Shown: in pieces, positions 1 through 5,764 of the stretch
Layout: each line of letters begins with the position of its first letter
How positions within the stretch are numbered: position 1 is the first letter of the stretch
Source of the DNA: CANHEE01 sp043777755
GTDB taxonomy: Bacteria; Bacteroidota; Bacteroidia; Chitinophagales; Saprospiraceae
Length of the DNA stretch: 16,981 bases
Reading direction: 5' to 3'
Assembly (NCBI GenBank): GCA_043777755.1
Contig: JAYWHK010000324.1
Coordinates: forward strand, 1 to 16,981
Notes under the pieces: model-generated
Database searches by the model: none
The model's input: only the letters and a program-made list of their open reading frames with translations
What the model was told of the DNA's origin: nothing
Position numbers and translations under genes: made by a program

Positions 1-16
1 TAAGGGGGATAACACC

Positions 17-265
17 ACGAATGTAAAATGATTTTTAAAAAAAATTGCAATTTATTGATTTTCAATTGATTAGAGCGTAAGTGCTTAAAATCTGTCCAAT
101 ACGATAAATGTAAAGTGTTGGATAGTGATTGGATTAATTGAGCAATGGTAGGGGATTTAAGGGCTTAAAAGGGGATTTTAGTGAATTTTATAGGGTGAAA
201 TTAGGGGTTTTTAGGTAGATAGGTTGCCTTTTTTAGAGATAGGTTGCCTTTTTTTTTACATTCGT
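17..265. repeat. Three dispersed copies of an ACGA...ATGTAAA motif, one inverted
   Basis: ACGAATGTAAAA at 17-28 recurs as its exact reverse complement at 254-265, a 12-bp inverted pair. A related copy, ACGATAAATGTAAAG, lies at 101-115 in the same orientation as the first. Read on the - strand, the third copy is preceded by ACG, so all three show ACGA a short distance before ATGTAAA. Several similar sites in one gene-free stretch resembles the layout of transposase end-binding sites in Mu, but the motif is AT-rich and the role is inferred. Confidence 0.35.
217..256 (+). repeat. Two tandem copies of a 20-bp unit
   Basis: AGATAGGTTGCCTTTTTT occurs at 217-234 and again at 237-254, giving a 20-bp period. 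There are exactly two copies. The T-rich end of the second runs straight into the inverted ATGTAAA motif at 254-265. No function is evident. Confidence 0.6.
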
Positions 266-291
266 CGTATTTGCTTTTTTGTTGGGTCTTG

Positions 292-320
292 GCTACTGGC
301 GTTTGTCAGTGGCTTTTTTT
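292..320 (+). terminator. Intrinsic terminator, + strand
   Basis: GCTACTG (292-298) pairs with CAGTGGC (307-313) over an 8-nt loop, with one U-G wobble that is favourable only in + strand RNA, and a run of seven T follows. It would stop rightward transcription entering from the left and insulate the promoter at 376-407. Confidence 0.6.
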
Positions 321-375
321 GTGAAAAAAATATTGTGATTTGTGAAAAAAAAGTTTAAAAAAATATTTAAAAATG

Positions 376-407
376 TTTGCAAATGTCAAACGTTTGATGT
401 ATCTTTG
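376..407 (+). promoter_or_regulatory. Bacteroidota-type promoter with palindromic operator
   Basis: TTTG at 376-379 and TATCTTTG at 400-407, 20 nt apart, match the Bacteroidota housekeeping promoter (TTTG, about 19 nt, TAnnTTTG). The spacer contains the perfect 12-bp palindrome TCAAACGTTTGA (386-397), and the upstream element is itself part of TTTGCAAA (376-383). This is a likely repressor-binding site inside the promoter of the gene at 457. The HTH protein encoded at 853-1317 is a plausible but unproven binder. Confidence 0.7.
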
Positions 408-456
408 TATTATAATTAAAACGTGTAGGCGGCACGAAAAATAAAGCCAAAGTTCT

Positions 457-789
457 ATGACACATTCAATAAAAACGCTAATGACGTTAGCGAAAAAAAA
501 TCCTTTGGGATTTACGGTATTTACAACAGACTTAAACTTTGTAAAAAAAGGTTGGGTGGTTGGATTAAAAGAAACTCAAAATTGTTTTGGAGTTGAAGGC
601 TGTAAAAAAGCATTTGAAATTGCAGAACAAGAAACGGGTTGTTTCGGTGGTTGGAAAAATGACAAATTGTATTATTTCGATGCTGTAATGATTGTAGAAA
701 GTGAAAGCGATGCTACAAAATTAGGTGTTGAAAATAAACAAATTGGCATCTATAACTTAGAAACGAATACCTACAAGGAATTGTCCTAA
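457..789 (+). CDS. Small conserved-looking protein of unknown function (110 aa)
   Basis: This is a 110-aa soluble protein with no signal peptide or membrane segment. I recall similar small acidic proteins from Bacteroidota genomes and mobile elements, with the pattern seen here: an N-terminal FVKKG segment (residues 28-32), then GGWKNDKLYYFDAV (64-77) and a C-terminal IGIYNLE stretch (96-102). No function can be assigned. The ATG follows a strong promoter by about 50 nt and there is no Shine-Dalgarno sequence, which is normal for this phylum. A strong terminator 10 nt after the stop makes it a single-gene unit, separate from the leftward phage operon. It could be a phage accessory gene or flanking host sequence. 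Confidence 0.75.
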   Translation: MTHSIKTLMTLAKKNPLGFTVFTTDLNFVKKGWVVGLKETQNCFGVEGCKKAFEIAEQETGCFGGWKNDKLYYFDAVMIVESESDATKLGVENKQIGIYNLETNTYKELS

Positions 790-799
790 AACACAAAAA

Positions 800-834
800 G
801 GTAGCGGTTGAAAGACCGCTACCACATTTTTTTT
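800..834 (+). terminator. Intrinsic terminator after the 457-789 gene
   Basis: GGTAGCGGT (800-808) and ACCGCTACC (815-823) form a perfect 9-bp, GC-rich stem over a 6-nt loop, followed by CA and a run of eight T. Confidence 0.9.
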
Positions 835-852
835 ACTTAAAAATTGTTTGTT

Positions 853-1317
853 ATGGTTGTTAAAAATATTCATTTGTTGGATTGGTTGAGCGAAGACGAT
901 TTGTTAAAAATGGAACATTCCGCTTTGGCTCACCAGCGGTTTAGTCGTATTACATTCAAAATAATGTCTGTAAAAGACGGTGTGGTGACGGTGCTGACCA
1001 CTCAGGGCAAAAGCCCTCAGGATAATCATGTTGATGCAAAAAGGCTGGTGGAAATAACAAAGGAGCTATTCGCTGAACGGTGTAATGGTATGGTTTTGCA
1101 CGTTGGAACTGTGCCTTATGTGGCTTCGCCTACGGAGGTGGTGAGTACTGATTGGTTGCGACAACAAATGAGTCGGCATAAGTTGGCTCTGAAGGCGATG
1201 GCTGCTGATACAGGTATTAATAAAAGTTCGCTTTCGTCTGTTATTACTGGCGATAAGCCTTTGAGTGACCCTATGAGAGCGATGTTTTATTATTATTTTA
1301 AGGCATTGAGTAAATAA
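853..1317 (+). CDS. Small protein with C-terminal helix-turn-helix (putative regulator)
   Basis: This is a 154-aa protein counted from the ATG at 853. A TTG at 844 would add three residues and is less likely. The N-terminal two thirds match nothing I recognise. The last 50 or so residues read as an XRE-like helix-turn-helix: an LRQQM...LALKAMAADTGI helix pair, the recognition-helix-like INKSSLSSVITG, then a hydrophobic closing helix. A DNA-binding role is therefore likely. It starts 18 nt after the terminator of the preceding gene and ends in the 40-bp palindromic terminator shared with the opposing operon. It could regulate the palindromic promoter at 376-407 or the end of the phage early operon, but nothing in the sequence shows which. 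Confidence 0.75.
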   Translation: MVVKNIHLLDWLSEDDLLKMEHSALAHQRFSRITFKIMSVKDGVVTVLTTQGKSPQDNHVDAKRLVEITKELFAERCNGMVLHVGTVPYVASPTEVVSTDWLRQQMSRHKLALKAMAADTGINKSSLSSVITGDKPLSDPMRAMFYYYFKALSK

Positions 1318-1355
1318 AAAACGGCTTGTAATCAATTGATTACAAGCCGTTTTTT
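1316..1355. terminator. Perfect 40-bp palindrome, bidirectional terminator
   Basis: Bases 1316-1355 are their own exact reverse complement: A-run, ACGGCTTGTAATCA, its mirror, T-run. On either strand this gives a long stem with a tight or cruciform-like tip, flanked by A on entry and T on exit, the form of a bidirectional intrinsic terminator. It lies between the converging genes 853-1317 (+) and 1365-1685 (-), and so marks the end of the long leftward operon. Confidence 0.9.
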
Positions 1356-1364
1356 ATTTAAAGA

Positions 1365-1685
1365 TTACATTAATACTGAAAAAATAGTACAAAAAGGTTC
1401 GTCTTCCGCATGGAAACGAAAATGAACAGTATTAGGGTTTGAAAAGGTGACTTCAAGTGTTTTATATGAGGTGGCATAGCCTTTTTTACGGGTTCTGTCA
1501 CGTTCAAATTGTGCGACAACTTCATTGACTACGTTTTGTAAAAGATTGCCTTGTACTTGAAACATGGCGGTTTTAGGTAGATTGAAGACATCAACTTGGT
1601 TTCGGATTGCACTCATGGCTGCTTCGTAACCACGAGTACGGATTTTTTTTAAGACTGTGCTGCGGTATTGGTAAGTATTAGGCAT
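1365..1685 (-). CDS. Hypothetical phage protein (106 aa), last gene of leftward operon
   Basis: A 106-aa protein, basic in its first half (RSTVLKKIRTRGYEAAMSAIRNQ) with a strand-rich C-terminal part ending in HAEDEPFCTIFSVLM. It has no signal peptide or membrane span, and I do not recognise the family. It is the last gene before the bidirectional terminator and is separated from the next upstream gene by 54 nt. Its position at the distal end of an early/middle operon suggests an accessory function. Confidence 0.65.
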   Translation of the reverse strand: MPNTYQYRSTVLKKIRTRGYEAAMSAIRNQVDVFNLPKTAMFQVQGNLLQNVVNEVVAQFERDRTRKKGYATSYKTLEVTFSNPNTVHFRFHAEDEPFCTIFSVLM

Positions 1686-1739
1686 TGTATGGTATGGTAT
1701 TATTTGGTTTAAAAATTAAAATTTGATTGGTGAGAACAA

Positions 1740-2042
1740 TTATACTCTTCCGTTTAATAACAAGTTTTCAACTTCCGTACGTTTGTAGAATTTTTTGCTA
1801 CCAATTTTATAGGATGCTATTTTGCCCGCTTTGGTCCATTTCCATAAAGTAGTTTTATTGATACTCAAGTATTCACAAACTTTATTGATAGTCATGTTTT
1901 CGGGTTCTACAATTGGTGCTTTAGGCATTTGTAATTTCATTACTTCTATACGTAATGCTGCTACCTCGTTAGTAATATTTTGTAGAGCGTCCATGAAATC
2001 TTTTTCGGTCAAAGATTCAATTTGTAAAATTTTTTTTACCAT
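1740..2042 (-). CDS. Helix-turn-helix domain protein (excisionase/MerR-like HTH)
   Basis: A 100-aa protein. Residues 5-40 form a probable coiled-coil helix (ESLTEKDFMDALQNITNEV followed by ALRIEVMKLQ). From about residue 50 there is a winged-HTH of the excisionase type: MTINKVCEYLSINKTTLWKW, then TKAGKIASYKIGSKKFYKR and a final helix. This is the common Bacteroidota pattern in which a short coiled coil precedes an HTH_17-like DNA-binding domain, often found in mobile elements. It is probably a transcriptional regulator or directionality-type accessory DNA-binding protein. No integrase is visible, so the xis label would be misleading here. Confidence 0.8.
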   Translation of the reverse strand: MVKKILQIESLTEKDFMDALQNITNEVAALRIEVMKLQMPKAPIVEPENMTINKVCEYLSINKTTLWKWTKAGKIASYKIGSKKFYKRTEVENLLLNGRV

Positions 2043-2049
2043 TTTATTG

Positions 2050-2235
2050 TTATTTTTTTGTACTGGGTTTAGTGAAATTTAGTTTGATTATTTGATAAGA
2101 AAAAATGAGTTCTTTAAATTCTTCCATCATTTTTTTAGCGTGTTCCCTTGCGGTGTTTTCGCTTTCAAAATGGCGGTGACAAGTGTAGAATATTTCTCCT
2201 TTTTCGTTGATTAGCTCTACGATGTATTTAGTCAT
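2050..2235 (-). CDS. Hypothetical small protein (61 aa)
   Basis: A 61-aa protein with the look of a compact alpha/beta fold (KYIVELINEKGEIFYTC, then a helix AREHAKKMMEEF). The family is not recognised. Its ATG lies 2 nt after the stop of the upstream gene, so translational coupling is likely. Tight packing with its neighbours supports its being real despite its size. Confidence 0.6.
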   Translation of the reverse strand: MTKYIVELINEKGEIFYTCHRHFESENTAREHAKKMMEEFKELIFSYQIIKLNFTKPSTKK

Positions 2236-2237
2236 TT

Positions 2238-2465
2238 TCAGTGCGATTTTGATGTTTGACGTTCATCGCATAGCTCCTGACAAGTTTCGGAAATTATGTC
2301 TTTTATGATGATTTGGGCGATGCTTTCTCTGCCAAAATCATCGTGTAATATTTGGGCGACGACTCTTAAAACTGCGTCTTTGCCCTCGGGCGACGATTGC
2401 GCAATATCGTTGATTTTGTCGCAATTGTCCGTGAACTTATTGAGGTCATATTTTACTTTTGACAT
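2238..2465 (-). CDS. Hypothetical small protein (75 aa)
   Basis: A 75-aa acidic, mostly helical protein (DLNKFTDNCDKINDIAQ; AVLRVVAQILHDDFG; IAQIIIKDIISETCQELCDE). No domain is recognised. It sits in a chain of small, tightly packed genes on the - strand with short or negative intergenic gaps. Confidence 0.6.
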   Translation of the reverse strand: MSKVKYDLNKFTDNCDKINDIAQSSPEGKDAVLRVVAQILHDDFGRESIAQIIIKDIISETCQELCDERQTSKSH

Positions 2466-2481
2466 GGTGTAATTTTTTAAT

Positions 2482-2733
2482 TTATTTTTGTGGAAACTTA
2501 AATTTTTGTAGTTTGGATAAGATTGATTCGGTGTTTGATGGGAAAAGATAAATGAGGTCGTTGTTGTAAAAAGATTCGTTGATTACGTTGTGTTGGTAGA
2601 AGAAATCAATTAGTTTTTGTTTGTCTTCTTTGCAGTGGTGGTAGTCGGTAATAAGGACAATGTGTCCGTCACGTAGTTGTCGGTAGTAAGAGCGTATTTG
2701 CTCTATGTCAAGGTGAAACATGGTTTTATTCAT
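2482..2733 (-). CDS. Hypothetical small protein (83 aa)
   Basis: An 83-aa protein rich in Tyr, His and Phe, with alternating helix and strand character (IEQIRSYYRQLRDGHIVLITDYH). The family is not recognised. Its start overlaps the end of the upstream gene by 8 nt, consistent with coupled translation in one operon. Confidence 0.6.
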   Translation of the reverse strand: MNKTMFHLDIEQIRSYYRQLRDGHIVLITDYHHCKEDKQKLIDFFYQHNVINESFYNNDLIYLFPSNTESILSKLQKFKFPQK

Positions 2734-3019
2734 TTTTGATGAAGCTGAGTAGGTTGTCTGAATTTTCTAAATGCTGCAAAATAAAAATTGTGTTTTTTAG
2801 CATTGTGAGGTATTCGGGATTAGCCAAATCTTTGAGTTCGCTATGGTAATCATATAAGCCTTGTACTAAATTTTTTACATCTTTTATTTTGGAGAACATC
2901 GTCAAGTTGGGAGAATTTTTATTCAATACTGATTCCTCAAGAAGAAATTGCCTTAAATTACGCTCTTTTATTATCGAAAGTTGAAAATTATTCTCTACGG
3001 TAGTTAGTGCTTTGTTCAT
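2726..3019 (-). CDS. Hypothetical helical protein (97 aa)
   Basis: A 97-aa predicted all-helical protein (IIKERNLRQFLLEESVLNK; IKDVKNLVQGLYDYHSELKD; LTMLKNTIFILQHLENSDN). No recognised domain. It overlaps the upstream gene by 32 nt and the downstream gene by 8 nt, which favours a genuine compact phage operon over chance frames. Confidence 0.6.
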   Translation of the reverse strand: MNKALTTVENNFQLSIIKERNLRQFLLEESVLNKNSPNLTMFSKIKDVKNLVQGLYDYHSELKDLANPEYLTMLKNTIFILQHLENSDNLLSFIKNE

Positions 3020-3410
3020 TGTTTATGGTTATGTTTTGACACGTTTTTTTGAGGTGTCGGATTAGTGATCTTGGATTGGTCCACAATAATAAGTTCATCA
3101 ATTTTGTTTCATTGGTTTTTTTGCGATAGGCATCGGCTTCCTTTTTCCCACCCCACTTTTTTACAAAATTATAATGAACTTTACTGTAACGAGAAAACTT
3201 TGGTTGTCCAAATTTTGAACCAATTGGATTGTCTGGTTGGCACCATTCACCAAGATATTCACCACCAATAAAATATTCAATTTTTATATGCTTTCCATAT
3301 AAGCCCGTAACGAATGTTACTTCGTACTCGTCACACTGGAGGACTACTCTTCCGTAATTGCGCTCCCATGCGGCAAGGATTGCTTGTTGATATTCGGGTA
3401 ATTGTTTCAT
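2988..3410 (-). CDS. Hypothetical phage protein (140 aa)
   Basis: A 140-aa protein with an N-terminal helix (PEYQQAILAAWERN), a strand-rich middle (VTFVTGLYGKHIKIEYFIGG, then EYLGEWC), and a basic, Lys/Arg-rich C-terminal half (KKWGGKKEADAYRKK). The basic tail could bind nucleic acid, but this is only inferred. Its start codon overlaps the stop of the upstream gene in an ATGA arrangement. I do not recognise the family. Confidence 0.65.
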   Translation of the reverse strand: MKQLPEYQQAILAAWERNYGRVVLQCDEYEVTFVTGLYGKHIKIEYFIGGEYLGEWCQPDNPIGSKFGQPKFSRYSKVHYNFVKKWGGKKEADAYRKKTNETKLMNLLLWTNPRSLIRHLKKTCQNITINNEQSTNYRRE

Positions 3411-3622
3411 AAATTAAAAATTTTTAGTTGATTTGAATTTTGTTCAATTTGTGGTTCGGATAGGTTTTTTTTCAAGATTTGGTTAATGCTTCGCTTTGTT
3501 AAAAAAAACTCATTGGACAGGCAAAATAAAATATTTTGCCTGTCGTTTTGAACTTCCATGTATTGGGTGTATTTGTTTTGAATAGCCAAATACTTTCGAT
3601 GGAGTAGTTTGTTGTGTACCAT
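3407..3622 (-). CDS. Small HTH-like protein, paralogue of the 4030-4242 product
   Basis: A 71-aa protein from the ATG at 3622. The frame stays open to a TTG at 3655, but the extra residues are encoded by a dispersed repeat, so the ATG is preferred. It aligns with the 70-aa product of 4030-4242: KYLAIQNKYT versus KYQNIQNRFT, then NEFFLTKRSINQIL versus LEFYLELATLERIL. The C-terminal piece reads as a helix-turn-helix (EFFLTKRSINQILKKN). Two small related HTH-like proteins downstream of a gemA-like gene occupy the place of Mor/C-type activators in Mu. That role is inferred from position and size only. Confidence 0.65.
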   Translation of the reverse strand: MVHNKLLHRKYLAIQNKYTQYMEVQNDRQNILFCLSNEFFLTKRSINQILKKNLSEPQIEQNSNQLKIFNL

Positions 3623-3643
3623 TTTTTGCGAATTTGTGTAGTA

Positions 3644-3669
3644 GGGCGACCGCAAGGGTACGCCTCTAC
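3644..3669 (+). repeat. REP-like palindromic repeat, family 1, copy 1
   Basis: A 26-bp copy beginning GGGCGACCGCAAGGGTACG, here with CCTCTAC at the end instead of CCCCTAC. GGGCG pairs with the downstream CGCC and ACC with GGT around a GCAAG loop, leaving one bulged A. It lies in the 135-nt gap upstream of the 3622 start codon. Other copies lie at 7233-7258, 7268-7293, 11551-11576 and 15565-15590. Confidence 0.9.
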
Positions 3670-3757
3670 GGTTTGTTGTTGTTGAAAATTTTGAAAATTT
3701 ATACTGCTTTCCAAAGGCAGTAGCATACGATTAGTAAGATGAAAACTTTACCCATTT

Positions 3758-4078
3758 TTATAGATTTTGAAGGAGGTCAGAAAATTGGTTGTAAATGGTT
3801 TCGGGGTCGGTTTCACCATTGAAAGTGTTTTGAACGTTTGGTGGATAATTACGAGTGAACGACATCAAGTGTTTGCCATTTTCGTAAAGCTCACACGCCA
3901 TTTCTCCGTTTGCGTCACGAATCAGACGTGGTGATAGGTTTTGAACTAAAACGGTATCTCGTAAGAACTGATCGTTGATACCTACGCCTTCGTAGTTGTC
4001 GTTGAGTTCATACGGAAGGAACATGATTCTTACGACTCTGGCGGTAATGGTTTCGATTGAATATCCAAGTGCTGGCAT
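3758..4078 (-). CDS. Hypothetical phage protein (106 aa)
   Basis: A 106-aa protein starting MPALGYSIETITARVVRIMF, with acidic and polar segments and a C-terminal helix (PETIYNQFSDLLQNL). The family is not recognised. It overlaps the small HTH-like gene upstream by 49 nt, suggesting coupled expression with that putative regulator. It ends just before the 135-nt non-coding gap containing a family 1 repeat. Confidence 0.6.
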   Translation of the reverse strand: MPALGYSIETITARVVRIMFLPYELNDNYEGVGINDQFLRDTVLVQNLSPRLIRDANGEMACELYENGKHLMSFTRNYPPNVQNTFNGETDPETIYNQFSDLLQNL

Positions 4079-4242
4079 GGTGGAATATTGATTTTTAAAA
4101 TGCGCTCCAAAGTTGCTAACTCAAGGTAAAATTCTAAACATAGTTTTTTCTTACAGTCGTCAATGCGTAGTCGCTCGACGCTGTACAAGTAAGTGAATCT
4201 GTTTTGAATATTTTGATACTTCAGTTGTGTTTGTTTGCGCAT
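4030..4242 (-). CDS. Small HTH-like protein (70 aa), possible middle/late activator
   Basis: A 70-aa protein: a basic N terminus, a helix KYQNIQNRFTYLYSVERLRI, and an HTH-like segment CLEFYLELATLERILKINI, with a polar C-terminal tail. It is related to the product of 3407-3622. Short proteins of this kind, with an EF(F/Y)L...IL ending resembling sigma region 4 or Mor helices, are familiar in Bacteroidota mobile elements. Its position downstream of the gemA-like gene fits a Mor-type activator of later transcription, which is inference. Confidence 0.6.
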   Translation of the reverse strand: MRKQTQLKYQNIQNRFTYLYSVERLRIDDCKKKLCLEFYLELATLERILKINIPPCQHLDIQSKPLPPES

Positions 4243-4265
4243 AAGTTGATAAAAAAAATTAATTG

Positions 4266-4817
4266 TTAATTTGTGTTGAGCGTGTATTTTGGAACTTGGT
4301 CTATGTTGAGAATAACATCAACGTTTGCTGTTGTATTGTTGTTTTGAAGTTCGTCAAGGTCAAATACTTGTGCTGTATAAGTTTGTTTGGTTGCGATGAT
4401 CACATTGAGTACGTGGTCAGATTCTGAGCCTACTCTTGTGAGTTCATTGAGTAATACGTGGTCGGTTTGGTTGCTAACGTTTGGGTCAATGTAACTGAGT
4501 GCGCAAGTGAACTCGTGTAGTGCTTTGTGAACTTTTCGCTGAATGGCTAAATGCTGCGTTGCGGTGAATCGTTTGCTGTCTGCGTAGTTGTTGTCGGTAA
4601 CGGTGTGAACGGTCAATGTCATTAGTGCTTCTTGAATTGTGTTTTCGCCTGTGGTTAGCCACACGCATGGTGCAAATTCTAAAAACACTGCTGGTGTTTG
4701 CCATACGAAGTCTTCTTCTTCTGACGGTTCGTATTGGTTTGCGAACCAGTCAATGATTTTGAGTTCGGGAATTGTTTTGAGCCGTTTTTCGAGTGCGGTG
4801 TAAATGGATTCGGTCAT
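4266..4817 (-). CDS. Phage protein, possibly tail-terminator/tail-completion type
   Basis: A 183-aa protein. The N terminus (MTESIYTALEKRLKTIPELK) followed by PAVFLEFAPCVW, then a strand with alternating residues (IQEALMTLTVHTVTDNN) and a long helix (LAIQRKVHKALHEF), resembles the pattern of small tail-terminator or neck proteins in myo- and siphophages (a helix, an 'input value' strand, then a domain-wide sheet). This is a fold-level impression only. Its ATG overlaps the stop of the GemA-like gene (ATGA), so the two are translationally coupled. Finding a structural gene this close to early genes would be unusual, so it may instead be an early protein of unknown function. Confidence 0.5.
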   Translation of the reverse strand: MTESIYTALEKRLKTIPELKIIDWFANQYEPSEEEDFVWQTPAVFLEFAPCVWLTTGENTIQEALMTLTVHTVTDNNYADSKRFTATQHLAIQRKVHKALHEFTCALSYIDPNVSNQTDHVLLNELTRVGSESDHVLNVIIATKQTYTAQVFDLDELQNNNTTANVDVILNIDQVPKYTLNTN

Positions 4818-5218
4818 TGCTGTACTTGTGTTTTGTATCGTTGCTCTACTTGGTTGAGTACTTTGATAAGTTCAGACTTTCGTAAGTACCACAATTCTGC
4901 TTTGCGTGGATTGTTTGTGCCAATGTTGATGATGAAGTTGTTGATGCGCTTTAAGTCTTCCAAACCTGAATCTACGACATAGCCCATGAGTTTCATGTAG
5001 CCAATGATTTTGCCTTGCATCTTTCCAAGTTGTTTTTTCTTGTCTTCTTGGAGTGCTTTAATCAAGGCTATCGCTTCGTTAAATGTCATTTCGGCTGTGC
5101 TGGCTGTACGGTTGCTTGTGTACGCATTGATTAAATTTGCCTTTTGCTCTTTGATTTCTAATTGTGCTATCAAGGCATGGATTAAGGCATTTTGTGATTT
5201 GGTTATTGATGCTTTCAT
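4814..5218 (-). CDS. GemA-like (Mu gp16-like) early regulatory protein
   Basis: A 134-aa protein resembling the GemA/gp16 family of Mu-like phages in its Bacteroidota form: an N-terminal IHALIAQLEIKEQKANLI helix, an SNRTASTAEMTFNEAIALIK segment (the usual 'GRT-S---MT--EA--LI' pattern), a basic linker, a helix KIIGYMKLMGYVVDSG, and a C-terminal ELIKVLNQVEQRYK helix. In Mu, GemA affects host gene expression and DNA supercoiling. The start is ATG 5218, directly next to a family 2 hairpin repeat whose GGAGG ends 1 nt before the ATG, so spacing is poor unless the earlier GGAGGG of the repeat is used. It is coupled to the next gene by ATGA overlap. Confidence 0.6.
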   Translation of the reverse strand: MKASITKSQNALIHALIAQLEIKEQKANLINAYTSNRTASTAEMTFNEAIALIKALQEDKKKQLGKMQGKIIGYMKLMGYVVDSGLEDLKRINNFIINIGTNNPRKAELWYLRKSELIKVLNQVEQRYKTQVQQ

Positions 5219-5268
5219 TCCTCCCTAAATCCCTCCTAAAGGAGGGACTTTTTGTGATTTGATTATTG
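5190..5268. repeat. Near-identical 19-bp direct repeats flanking a family 2 repeat
   Basis: TTTTGTGATTTGGTTATTG at 5190-5208 recurs with one change (A for the second G of GG) at 5250-5268. The first copy encodes the N terminus of the GemA-like protein; the second lies just after the stop of the nuclease-like gene. The family 2 hairpin repeat sits between them, as if it had arrived with a target duplication or a short tandem duplication. Confidence 0.7.
5219..5251 (-). repeat. Hairpin repeat, family 2, copy A (upstream of gemA-like)
   Basis: On the - strand it reads AGTCCCTCC-TTTA-GGAGGG, then ATTTAGGGAGGA, directly before the ATG at 5218. CCCTCC and GGAGGG form a 6-bp stem over TTTA. Related copies are at 7657-7693, 8634-8705, 14571-14605 and 16841-16890. 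Confidence 0.85.
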
Positions 5269-5733
5269 TTTGAAAATTGCGCCTCGTCCTGTGGTGTAGG
5301 GTTTGACGTTTTTTGATTTGAGCATAATATCGTTGATGTTGTTGCCTCTGTCGTCGTAGAGTTCTGCAATGATTCGTTTGGCAGGGTCTAAGGCAATGGG
5401 TATTATGCTGATTAGGTAATTGCCAAATTTGTTTTTTTGACAATTTTTGGCGATGTAGTCTATGAGGTAGTTTTTGGCAATGATACCGTTTGCTACTTCG
5501 GTGCTGTCGCCTATGAGTTCGGGTGCATCAAAACGTGCAAGGCGGATAGACATGAGTTCTACTCGGTCAAATCCTAAGTGTATCAGGCAACGGTTGAAGG
5601 TGTCGCCATCATATACATTTAGGACTTCGCATTTGTATTCGAGCTTCGGTTTGGTTGGTGGTTTTTGTGCCAACCCAAACATTGCTCCGAATAAGATTCC
5701 TATTAGGAATAGGAGTTTGATTGTTTCTTTCAT
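5263..5733 (-). CDS. Exported staphylococcal nuclease-like (SNase) protein
   Basis: A 156-aa protein. Residues 1-23 are a signal peptide (MKETIKLLFLIGILFGAMFG, then LAQ). The rest matches the thermonuclease fold: VYDGDTF (40-46) supplies the two metal-site Asp (D42, D44); IRLARFDAPE (63-72) supplies the Arg and Glu equivalent to SNase R35 and E43, with D69 and an Ala in place of the usual Thr; KRIIAELYDDRGNNIND (119-135) supplies R120, equivalent to R87. The full catalytic set is present, so an active calcium-dependent nuclease secreted to the periplasm or outside is likely. It lies between the tRNA cluster and the GemA-like gene. A secreted nuclease is atypical for a Mu early region; it might degrade incoming DNA or aid infection, both inferred. 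Confidence 0.75.
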   Translation of the reverse strand: MKETIKLLFLIGILFGAMFGLAQKPPTKPKLEYKCEVLNVYDGDTFNRCLIHLGFDRVELMSIRLARFDAPELIGDSTEVANGIIAKNYLIDYIAKNCQKNKFGNYLISIIPIALDPAKRIIAELYDDRGNNINDIMLKSKNVKPYTTGRGAIFKQ

Positions 5734-5764
5734 TAGATGAAATTATTTTGGTGAACAAAATTGT

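Larger units (their letters stand above)
1..456. other. Gene-free AT-rich left region
   Basis: No convincing reading frame is visible over these bases. The stretch holds three copies of an ACGA/ATGTAAA motif, a 20-bp-period tandem repeat, a small palindrome TTTAAGGGCTTAAA at 156-169, an intrinsic terminator (292-320) and a Bacteroidota-type promoter (376-407). The density of short repeats without coding would suit a regulatory region or a transposable-phage end, but no end can be fixed because neither a TG/CA terminus nor a host junction is recognisable. Confidence 0.6.
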
